This document shows positions 20,577 to 31,100 of a stretch of DNA of 64,000 nucleotides, one piece after another; the stretch's first letter is position 1; every line of letters starts with the position of its first letter. The position numbers and the translations under genes were made by a program. Origin of the DNA: Mesorhabditis belari (Eukaryota; Nematoda; Chromadorea; Rhabditida; Rhabditidae); the NCBI GenBank assembly GCA_958450365.1, contig CAUEEP010000760.1, positions 1,039,962-1,103,961 on the forward strand. The letters are read 5' to 3'. Under the pieces are notes generated by a model, which was not told the origin of the DNA, made no database searches, and saw only the letters and a program-made list of their open reading frames with translations.

Positions 20577-21815
20577 TGCTTTATTCAGTTGAATAGCGAC
20601 AAAACAAAATGACAATAATTACCCGGGACACCACTCAAAACACACCCAAAAGATAAATAGATACCTCAAGAAAGAATCACAGAGCAGTCAAATCAATTGC
20701 CGAAATTGCGGCTTTAAATCTAGCCAAGGTGGGAATGTGACAAACTCCCAAAACTCCCAAACGAGGGGGTAAAATGTTCCAAACTTTAATAACTCGATTA
20801 AAAAAGAAACTGTGGGGGATTTTAGAGGAAACGGAAGGTTGGCGTATGGGAAAAGGAAGGTTGGCGTATGAGAAAAGGCCTTCTGGAGGCTTCTGGAGTA
20901 GAGAGCCGAATTCAAATCTAGCCAAGGTGGAAATATCACGAACATGAGGGGGTAAAATGTTCCAAACTTTAATAACTCGTTTAAAAAAGAAACTGTGGGG
21001 GCTTTTAGAGGAAAAGGAAGGTTGGCGTATGAGAAAAGGCCTTCTGGAGGCTTCTGGAGTAGAGAGCCGAATTCAAAGAGACCAGAAAAAAGAGATGGAT
21101 GGTCGGGATGCAATGCCTTTAACAATTTTAAAGCATTCCACTAAATCGATGATAAGGCAGCGTTGGTGTAACGTTTCAAGACCAAAGAGTTGCAATCTAT
21201 CAGAATAACTAAAGGAGGAGAATTTGTCAAAATTAATCTTATAAAGAGCAATTCTGGTGAAGTGCCTCTATTTTTTGAATAAGATTTAAAGGGGGTCGAT
21301 TTTACTGTTTTTTTTAGTGAAACACTTGAATTTAAGCTTTATCCACGGAAACGCAAAAGTTTTAAGAATGGTAGCATCTTGAGCTGAAGATCTTGAGCTG
21401 AAGATCTTGAGCTGAAGTTCTTGAGCTGAAGATCTTGAGCTGAAGATCTTGAGCTGAAGATCTTGAGCTGAAGATCTTGAGCTGAAGATCTTGAGCTGAA
21501 GATCTTGAGCTGAAGATCTTGAGCTGAAGATCTTGAGCTGAAGATCTTGAGCTGAAGATCTTGAGCTGAAGATCTTGAGCTGAAGATCTATTTTTGAATA
21601 AGATTTAGTAGGGAAGGAGACCAAATCAACGAAGCGTATTCAAGAATAGGGCGGACATAAGCAACAAAACACATCCGATAAGTTAGTAAGTAGTTAGTTT
21701 TGATGTTAGGTATGGTAATAGACCTGAGGATACGGTTAGCACTTACGGAGGCCTTATTAAAATAGTTTCCTATCAAAACAGGGTGCTTTACGGTTAATGG
21801 GGTACAAAAGTACAA
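20577..21815 (-). pseudogene. CR1/L2-like LINE, 5'-truncated copy (RT C-terminal region)
   Basis: On the minus strand, 21588-21815 reads AYVRPILEYASLIWSPSLL, the conserved C-terminal region of LINE ORF2. Downstream, 20677-21125 holds tandem, degenerate copies of the 3' end of ORF2 (LLKFGTFYPL repeated). The 3' end TGCTTTATTCA resembles that of the larger LINE at 49604-52930. A 14-bp array has expanded inside it. Confidence 0.7.
21375..21590. repeat. 14-bp minisatellite ATCTTGAGCTGAAG
   Basis: About 15 nearly identical units inside the LINE fragment. Confidence 0.92.
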
Positions 21816-22021
21816 AGTACAAAGTACAGTAGCACAAAGTACACTGGCACAAGTACAAAATGCTATGACGATAGCTAAAAAATCCGATTACATCAAATTC
21901 TTATTTTTATTTTTTCGTATAGTCAAAAGAAAAAAGTATCACATCAAATTTGACACAATTAATACAAATAGAGGGTTTTCCCTCAAGTTTTCCCTCAAAG
22001 ATCGATAATTTCGATTATTAA

Positions 22022-22800
22022 CCCATTCGAAACCGCAGCGTTTTTTCTTTTTTTTCGTCTGCGGACCAAGCCTTTTTTTGAAATCTTTGACTCCGAAGCA
22101 GTTTATTCAGATGGTTGGAAAGATTTAAGAGAGTCTCCTACACCATTTATTTTTGATGAAGAACGATTTGGATTTGACTTCAGTACTTTTCAAGATCCTA
22201 TCGATTAATATTCTTATTTTATCGGCGACAAATTAATCAATTTGTTAGTAGGCGAATCTAATAAACAGGGAAAAAGGAAAACAAACTGGCAGGATTTCGA
22301 TGCAAAATCTTTCAAACTCTTCCTGGCTCTGTATCTTCAAATGGGAATCGTCAAATTACCGAGGATTCGTGACTACTGGAGTAGCAGGCCTGGATTAGGA
22401 GGATTTTTCTACATGTCCCACATTATGTCAAGAGCAAAATTTGAATCTATTCTTCGTAACCTGCGTTTTTGTGATAATGAACTGGATCCTGCAGAAGATC
22501 GGCTTTATAAGATTAGAGCTATTATGGAACATTTCAATGCAAAACCAGAGGCTGCATTGATTCCGGGTAAATATGACACGTCTTTTTTGCCCACTTAATT
22601 TGTAGATCTGTTACAATTGGAATATACATGTAATGCTGAAAAACAGCAAAAAACCAATTAGTTGAAGGAAAATAGCTCAGCTCATTGAATGAAAATAGCG
22701 AAAATAATTGCTGCAGCGGTCCGTTCCTGAGTTTTTGCTGCAGCGGTCCGTTTCTGAGTTTTTGCTGCAGCGATTATTCGCTGCAGAAGTTTCGAATGGG
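22022..22800 (+). mobile_element. piggyBac-like element, internally deleted
   Basis: Inverted ends CCCATTCGAAACCGCAGCG and CGCTGCAGAAGTTTCGAATGGG, each abutting TTAA (22018-22021 and 22801-22804), the target site of piggyBac. GCTGCAGCGGTCCG repeats lie near the right end. The interior encodes part of a piggyBac transposase. Confidence 0.88.
22075..22599 (+). pseudogene. piggyBac transposase fragment (DDE_Tnp_1_7 type)
   Basis: An N-terminal acidic part ends at a TAA at 22206-22208. The frame then continues with NLLVGESNKQ, FLALYLQMGIVKLPRIRDYW, MSRAKFESILRNLRF and EDRLYKIRAIMEHFNAK, and stops at 22598 before the first catalytic Asp. The C-terminal half is deleted. Inactive. Confidence 0.88.
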
Positions 22801-23119
22801 TTAACGAATCCTTTCAAAAGAATCTTTTTCTCAAGCTTCAATCTAATCTGTTCACTTTTTATCTAATCTCTTTCATCTAATCTCTTTCATCTTCAACTGC
22901 CAGACGTCGACCTCGAAAAAGTCGTTTCGAGTCAAGTACATTTGTTAAAGGTAGCTTTACATTTTTAAAGTTCATTGTTAAAATGTTTTAGATGATATCA
23001 GTTCACTGGATTATCTCACTCGATTGCGACTCTCGAAGAAGACAGAAACGCTAAATGGCAAGGTTTAGAAACTTACGGAATCATAAGAAATTTAACGGGT
23101 AAACAATCTGGAGATCTTC

Positions 23120-23960
23120 TGAACCCGGTCGGTCGGGCCTGGTTAGTCTGGTCCCGTTTTTTGAATCCGAGTCGGTAGGGCGAAAAACGGGGACCAACCG
23201 GATTGAACCGACGGGATTGGATCGACGGGATTGGACCGACCGAATTGGATCGACGGGATTGGACTGACCGAATTGGACCGACCGGATTGGACCGACCGAA
23301 TTGGAGCGATCGAATTGGAGCGACCGAATTGGACCGACCGAATTGGACCGACCGAATTGGACCGACCGAATTGGAGCGACGGGATTGGACCGACGGGATT
23401 GGACCGACCGGATTCCACCGACCGAATTGGACCTTTTGATCTTTTGAGTGTTTTCGCATTGGCGCCCTTTTGATCACGGTGCTCTTTTACTTCTCATTCT
23501 GCCAAATTTTAAGCAAAGTGTAACCACTTTTTAAAGTGATTTGATGTCTTTGTTCTGGCGCTGGTTCGGAGACGATAAATAGTTCAAAACCTCAAATAAC
23601 TTACTACATCTGAAATTTTGTTAGCTTATACGAAAATGTTAGCTTATACGAAAATTTTGTTAGAAAATGAGATTATGTGTAAGATTCGCAGTAAGACTCG
23701 CAGGAGGGCTAATCACGAGGAACACACTCTAGTCATTCCAAGTTCTTTATAAAGTTAAAATTAGTGCCTCAGAAGATATGCGCTTTTGCTTTTGAGCGTT
23801 GAGAAAAACTTGGAGTGAAAAAACGTTAACGCGCTCATTATATCATGCTATTCACATGTAAAAGATTTGCCCATTCAATTTGCATATGCACAATTTCTTT
23901 AATGGATGCGTTAATTGAGATAAATCTTGATTAATGGGACTATATCAAAAGAGCGCTGTT
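23120..23960. repeat. composite repeat segment, copy II (14-bp array plus unique block)
   Basis: The GGTCGGGCCTGGTTAGTC block is followed by a 14-bp array GGACCGACCGAATT (23190-23432), then the block ending CACGAGGAACACACTCTAGT and TCAGAAGATATGCGC. It is homologous to 8570-9300 and 27815-28460. Confidence 0.8.
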
Positions 23961-24290
23961 TAAAAGAGCGCTGTTTAAAAGAGCGCCGTTTAAAAGAGCG
24001 CCGTTTAAAAGAGCACAGTTTAAAAGAGCGCCGTTTAAAGGAGCGCTGTTTAAAAGAGCGCCGTTTAAAAGAGCGCCGTTTAAAAGAGCGCCGTTTAAAG
24101 GAGCGCTGTTTAAAAGAGCGCCGTTTAAAAGAGCGCCGTTTAAAGGAGCGCTGTTTAAAGGAGCGCTGTTTAAAAGAGCGCCGTTTCAAGAGCGCCGTTT
24201 AAAAGAGCGCTGTTTAAAAGAGCGCTGTTTAAAAGAGCGCTGTTTAAAAGAGCGCTGTTTAAAAGAGCGCCATTTGAAGAGCGCTGTGAT
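23948..24290. repeat. 15-bp minisatellite AAAAGAGCGC(C/T)GTTT
   Basis: About 22 units. The same unit appears in reverse orientation at 28455-28555 and 28680-28785 and, diverged, at 8908-9036. The unit length gives long open frames on both strands (KERRL repeats), which are not genes. Confidence 0.92.
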
Positions 24291-24540
24291 CTAAAAGGGC
24301 GCCAATGGAAAAACGCTCAAAAGAGCGCCAAGCTCTTATTAAATTCAAACCACTAACTGCGTTTAACCTTTTTTTGTGAAAGATGTGCTAAAGGAAGAAA
24401 TAAACTCAAAAGAACAAGTTAATTGTTTTGTATTCAAATCTAGGTCCATCTGGCGCCCGGAAATCACGAATCAATGATGTCCGAGGAAAATCTGCTAACC
24501 GTTCGCGATCAGATTCTCCAAATCGCGAACATTGAGTGAA

Positions 24541-25166
24541 AATGAACTCTAGTTTTTATATAATATTCAAAAAACTTTAAAACTATTCACTCAAATCTTT
24601 ATTTTAAACAAACAAAGTTACAAGCAGCAAATAAATAAACGATTTGAATGTGAAAAATGACAGTGTAAACGACTAGAATCTTTTTGGATCACATAATGAA
24701 AAAAACAAAACTGAATTAGCTACATTAGAAAGGAAATGAGACCGGTACTGTGGTTGATTTGAAGTGATTTTTCGAACTTAAAACTTTGTGAAAAAAAAAG
24801 AGGCCAATGAAACCTTGTCAAGAGAAATTTTCAATGCAATTTTGCAATGCAATTTTTGAGACAATCCGAATAAGTAGTGAAATGAGAAATGAGCTTTGGT
24901 ATGGGGAAATCGTAATATTAAACTGTTTATAGCAATAGTGAGCTTAAAAGATGTTGATCTTGTTGTACTTTAGGCTTAAAAAGGAAACCCTTTCTGGCAA
25001 AATGAATTTCTCAGTCTTGCCAGAGTCTCAGACTGAGGTCTCAGTCTGAGAATGTCACAATGATTTCTTTAAAATGCCCAGATTGCTCCATTCTTGAGCT
25101 CACAAAAAAACTATTACTAAAAAAACAAAACCTATCAAAATATGAATCAAAAAATATGAATCTTTC
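24541..25166. other. 3' flank of the duplicated exon; convergent intergenic region
   Basis: 24541-24893 duplicates 9459-9827 with few changes. After that the sequence is AT-rich with a short palindrome at 25026-25052 (TCTCAGACTGAGGTCTCAGTCTGAGA). No gene seen. Confidence 0.6.
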
Positions 25167-28100
25167 TTATTGCATATTCAGTTGTTCAATATTTCTTTTT
25201 AATATCACTTCTTTGACATCTCTGAACACTCTTCGCATATTCTCTGTATCGACAGCTGTTGTGAAATGATAGAAAAAGGGTCGATGTCGCTCTTTTCGTG
25301 ATCGTTCAAATTTATCGACCTGGAAAAATGTTCGAGTTATTGTTCGAGGCATGATTGTTTGCTAAATTGTTGTTAAATTGTTGTTAAATTGTTGTTAAAT
25401 TGTTCGAGCCAATTTACTATCAGTTTTACACAAGGTTTTACAAATTTCTTCAAATTCTTATTGCTTCTAAACTTAACTTAACTTTTGTCTCTATTAGGCT
25501 TTCTTTCTGCTGTCCAGGAAGTCTTTTTGTTCCTTTTCATACTTGAAAAATAACAATTCCACTAATTCATCCATGGTTTGCTCGAAAAAAAGTGTTTATT
25601 GTTCAATTTTTCATCTTTTTATGTCAATTTCGGCTCACTTTCAAGCAAATTCGAGAACGAAAGTTTTCTGCCCACTTTCTGCCCACTTTCTGCCCGACTT
25701 TCTGCCCAACTTTCTGCCCAACTTTCTGCCTGACTTTCTGCCTGACTTTTTGCCCCACTTTTTGCCCCACTATTGCCCCACTATTGCCCCACTATTGCCC
25801 CACTTTCTGCCCACTTTCTGCCCGACTTTCTGCCCGACTTTCTGCCCAACTTTCTGCCCGACTTTCTGCCTGATTTTCTGCCTGACTTTTTGCCCCACTT
25901 TTTGCCCCACTATTGCCCCACTATTGCCCCACTATTGCCCCACTATTGCCCCACTTTCTGCCCACTTTCTGCCCGACTTTCTGCCCACTTTCTGCCCACT
26001 TTCTGCCCGACTTTCTGTCCCGTCCTCTGCTCCACTTTCTACCCCACTTTCTAAGAGCGAAAACGTGAAAACAGAAAAATAATTGTTCTTTCTAATGAAA
26101 GAAACCGTAGTTCGATTGGAGATTGGAGATTTGTTGGTTTTAAACGGAAGGATGAAACGAAACGAAAAGTCTTTCTGAACAGCTTAATACTTAACAATAA
26201 GGTCAGACCAGGCGTCCTGGTCTGATCTTACTGCAAGCCAGGCTTGAACCTAGCCTTGGCCTGGGCTACAGACTCTAGAAGCCAATTGGAATCTTATTAA
26301 AACATTTCAAGGTCTCTGTTGTGAAAATGACTGCGATTTCACGGCGCAGGATGGCACCACTTATCGATTTTACCTTACCAAAAGTATTACCCATGCAATT
26401 TCAAGTTTTCAACAACTTTTTCAGCCAGTTAAATGCTATTAATGGGTTGATCGTGATCGGTTGATTGTTTAATTTTCTGGATAGCTTAATACTTACCAAG
26501 AAATATTGCACATCCCTTACATTTCGATGATCTCCGTTGAAGTCCGAGAAATACTTTCGAATGTCCGACTTGGGGACTTTTTCTGAAAAGCACATTGATT
26601 TCAAAAGCACATTGATTTGAAAATCTCATTGCTAATTCATTGTTAATTTCCATTTGAGCTCAATTCGATTCACTTACCTATCAACAAATCACTCTTGTTC
26701 ATGAACAAGATCACAGAGACATTCTGGAAAGCGACATTGTTGACGATTGTCTCGAAGACTGATCGAGACTCGACCACTCGATTCGTTCGTCGATCTTCCA
26801 AGATTACCTATTGAAAATATAATATTACGCTTCGCTACGCAGCTGCTTTTGCAGCTTTTCCTTTAAAGTTCCGCTATAGTTCCTTTATAGTTCCTATTTG
26901 ATTCTTTTAAAGTTCCTTTATAGTTCCTTGATGGTTCCTTTATAGTCCCTTTATAGTTCCTTGATGGTTCCTTTATAGTTCCTATTTGATTCTTTTAAAG
27001 TTCCTTTATAGTCCCTTTATAGTTCCTTGATGGTTCCTTTATAGTTCCTATTTGATTCTTTTAAAGTTCCTTTATAGTCCCTTTATAGTTCCTTGATGGT
27101 TCCTTTATAGTCCCTTTATAGTCCCTTTATAGTTCCTTGATGGTTCCTTTATAGTCCCTTTATAGTTCCTTGATGGTTCCTTTATAGTCCCTTTATAGTT
27201 CCTTTATAGTTCCTTTATAGTTCCTTTATAGTTCCTTTATAGTTCCTTTATAGTTCCTATTTGATTCTTTTAAAGTTCCTTGATAGTTCCTTGATGATTC
27301 CTTTATAGTTCCTTTTGCTAAAATTTGCATGAACCATAAAAATTAGCATCCGAAAGCTCTCCTTTCCTGTCAAAACTCTACCAAAACTTGTCAAACTGTT
27401 AAAACATTCAATTTTAGAAATTTACATATATAATATCAAAAATTACATATCTGAAATCAAGAATTTTAAAAATCTGACCATTTCTCCGTCTTTGATGGAT
27501 GGTTTACTACTTACCTTGATGGTTTACTTTCTGCAAAACGCAACTGGTGAAGTAAAATTTTGGTAACAGACACACACAAACCGACAAACAATTATAATAT
27601 TATAAATTTGTCTTTTTCTTGTAAAATTACAATTCTTTTTCGATTTATTGATGAAAATTGATGAAAATTGATCTACCTGATCATATTCATTGCTAGCCAC
27701 CATGAAGAGAATTGAAGTGATGTCCGTGAAGCATTGAAACCATTTTTGTCGTTGTGATCGCTGGCCGCCCACATCAATAAACCTGCAAGGTGTTTTTATA
27801 AAAACCCATTTCAAAACCTCAAATAACTTACTACATCTGAAATTTTGTTAGCTTATACGAGAAATGAGATTGTGTAAGACTCGCAGTAAGACTCGCAGTA
27901 AGACTCGCAGTAAGACTCGCAGTAAGACTCGCAGTAAGACTCGCAGTAAGACTCGCAGTAAGAGTCGCAGTAAGAGTCGCAGTAAGAGTCGCAGTAAGAG
28001 TCGCAGTAAGAGTCGCAGTAAGACTCGCAGTAAGAGTCGCAGTAAGACTCGCAGTAAGACTCGCAGTAAGACTCGCAGTAAGACTCGCAGTAAGACTCGC

Positions 28101-31100
28101 AGTAAGACTCGCAGTAAGACTCGCAGTAAGACTCGCAGTAAGACTCGCAGTAAGACTCGCAGTAAGACTCGCAGTAAGACTCGCAGTAAGACTCGTAGTA
28201 AGACTCGCAGGAGGGTTAATCACGAGGAACACACTCTAGTCATTCCAAGTTCTTTATAACGTTAAAATTAGTGCTTCAGAAGATATGCGTTTTTGCTTTT
28301 GAGCGTTGAGAAAAACTTGGAGTGAAAAAACGTTAACGCGCTCATCATATAATGCGATTCACATGTAAAAGATTTGCCCATTCAATTTGCATATGCACAA
28401 TTTCTTTAATGGATACGTTAATTGAGACAAATCTTGTTTAATGGAACTATATCAAAAAAGCGCCGTTTAAAAGAGCGCTCCTTTAAACAGCGCTCTTTTA
28501 AACAGCGCTCCTTTAAACAGCGCTCTTTTAAACAGCGCTCTTTTAAACAGCGCTCTTTTGGCGGCCCCCTTTACCTTTAGTGGTTGAATGGGTTGAAGTG
28601 GTTGAATTTAATAAGACTTAAGGCTTGGCGCTCTTTTGAGCGTTTTTCGTTTTTGCATTGGCGCCCTTTTGATCAGGGCGCTCTTTTGAACAGCGCTCCT
28701 TTAAACAGCGCTCTTTTAAACAGCGCTCCTTTAAACGGCGCTCTCTTTTAAACAGCGCTCTTTTAAACAGCGCTCTTTTAAACAGGCTGCCCACATCAAT
28801 AAACCTGCAAGGTGTTTTCATACAACAAATGTTTTCATAAACAAACAAGTTTAACACTTTCAAGCACATTTTAGAATTAAGAATTAATTAAGTGCACATT
28901 TTAGAATTCTTTAGAACGCCAGAAAGAGCGTGCTTGTAGCATTTGTGAACACAAAGTGTGAGCTTTGCCATTGCTTTTAACATCCAGCAGATAGTGGAAC
29001 AAAGATCATGAACCTGTGTGCAATTTGTGCTCTCGTAAACACAGACTCTTTAACAAACTGTTTTCTTTGTTCTTTCTTCGTTTTTGGTTTACGAGAATAG
29101 CAAAATTCGGGTATTTTAGTTCACCTGAACGGGACTTTTTGAATCTCAAACATGTGCTCGGTGATCCCTCTCGTGGCCTTTCTGCAGAATAAGATATCCT
29201 AAAATAGATATCCTAAAATAGTTATCCTAAGTTTGATTAAAAACCGACTAATATTCTAATTTGTCTTTTTTGCTATTCTAGAAGTCTAATATTCTAATAT
29301 TAAATGCTAATTTGTAAATTTTATGTCAATTTATGTCAATTTGTCAATTTCTAACATTTATGTCAATTTCAAACCTTGGTTGTTGGCTGAAATTCTGGCG
29401 CTGCCACCCTCGACATATTGTTGAAGAAATACGAGCACGAATCCGTCTAAAACTTATCCCCTTAAAGGAATGGCTCCAATTAGGACCGATTCTCACGAAA
29501 ACTAAACTACCGTATTTATTCTACTAGAAGAGCATGCTCTATAGAAAAGCATGCTTTTCTATAGAGCTGTAGCTGATTAGGTTGTAAACTAAATAGGGAA
29601 AGGCACGAGCTTCGTGTGAGCTTTCATTTCCGGGCCAGTTACATATGAGCCTCGAAAATGAGCCTGTTCTTTTTAGGTACAACATCGAGTCGGGTTTTGG
29701 ATTGATCAACTGAACGATTCGATGACAGTGACAGTAGCAATAGTAGGTAACTGAGACTTGGAGATCAGGGTGGCTAGTATTGTCGGCTAAGTATTGTCGG
29801 GTGCTTGAGCGCGTGTTACTCCTTGAGCCTAGTTCCAAATCTCATGCATAACATACCAAAATGTTGCTGAGATTCTAAGGAATCTAAATATATGAAAAAT
29901 TTTAAGAGTTAGCTGAATAGATAAAAGATTCTACTTGTATGAGAAGCTTAGAATTGACTTCGGTCAATATTTGTTTGTTTTTTGAAAGCACAAGAATTTC
30001 AATAAAATCTTTTACAGTCATTTTCTCAAGAATTGATGCATATATTTAGATTCCCTAGACGCTTAGCAACATTTTCGTATGTTATGCATGAGATCTGGGA
30101 CTAAGCTCAAGGAGTAACACGCGCTCAAGCACGCGACAATACTTAGCCGACAATACTAGCCACCCTCAGCCCCAAGTCTCAGTTACCTACTACTTTAAGC
30201 TTCGAAATTTCAACTCGTTTGCAAGCTTTGCAATTTTTATACGTTTGCAAGCTTATTTTGCAGATTTTGATTTCAGATTATGAATCTCCATACTCGATTT
30301 AGTAAAATGTATCTAATCCGGAAACGAAAGCTCACACGAAGCTACTCAGTGATCTTGGGCCGAGATCCGCAACCACACATTGATCTTGGCCAGAGACCAG
30401 ACACATTGATCCTACACATTGATCTTAGCGAGAGATCAATGAGTAGCTTTCCCTAGTAAATCTTGATGCCAAATTCAAAGTGTGAATTTCGGTCCTAATA
30501 TAGAATCCATCCTAATACGGACCCTCTTAAAACTTTTCAACAAATTTCCATTTCCATTTCCAACCCAGACAGCATACTTGACAACTTTTATAATTTGTTA
30601 GTGATTTGAAAGTTTTAAAACAAATATGCATGCACTTTTTTTTTTGCTCACTAAAGAAAGCGTTTTGTTTTAGCCACTTTACCGCTCCAAATACCTACCA
30701 TTTCCGGGTAATTTTTAGCAATTTTCTAAGAAGTTAGAAGGTTTGAAAGGTGAAATTTTGCGAAACTCACAATTTGAAAGAGATTCCTTTGATCGAAAGT
30801 TTGCTTGATTGAGGCGTCCATCCAAAGATCTGAGATCAGCGGAGCTACCTCGCCAAAGGTCGACTGATCAATGCCCTTCAATAGATCGGAAATAGTGATT
30901 CTAGAAATTTATATATTTCAATTTTTAATATTTCAGTTACAACTCTCAAAAGTTACATCCGTCAACTGTCAGCTCCGAGCCAAACTGGTATTTTAGTTAC
31001 TATTGTTATTTTGGAATGATTTTAGTTATTATTGTCATTATTTTCTATTCGTATGTAATTTATTTATGTGTCTATTCTTCTCTGTGCTTATCCCTTTCAT

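Larger units (their letters stand above)
22904..24540 (+). pseudogene. thioesterase-tail gene remnant (duplicated last NRPS exon plus two candidate exons)
   Basis: The exon at 24445-24540 (acceptor AATCTAG) is a near copy of the last NRPS exon 9363-9458: PGNHESMMSEENLLTVRDQI is kept, with V to A and K to Q changes and the same TGA. Two candidate upstream exons, 22904-22950 and 22992-23062, have good splice sites and join it in phase, giving a C-terminus with KKTETLNGK before the shared exon. Other frames across these two exons are also open, so they are tentative. The catalytic Ser and Asp regions are missing, and the upstream sequence is a piggyBac element. It may be the tail of a lost paralogue or a segmental-duplication relic. 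Confidence 0.5.

Noticed and set aside
23911..24202. Basic repeat proteins (KERRL / RSFK) on both strands
   Set aside because: Translation of the 15-bp GAGCGCCGTTTAAAA array; frames exist on both strands only because of periodicity.
23948..24290. Possible CRISPR array
   Set aside because: Units are contiguous with no unique spacers and the genome is eukaryotic; simple minisatellite. The same holds for the other arrays.
25543..26082. Cys/Pro-rich 179-codon frame resembling a secreted repeat protein
   Set aside because: It is the minisatellite inside a TIR element; three overlapping frames are open.
27831..28259. Long overlapping open frames on both strands (KTRS and TASL repeats)
   Set aside because: Generated by a 12-bp array whose unit length is a multiple of three; no start context or non-repeat sequence of gene size.
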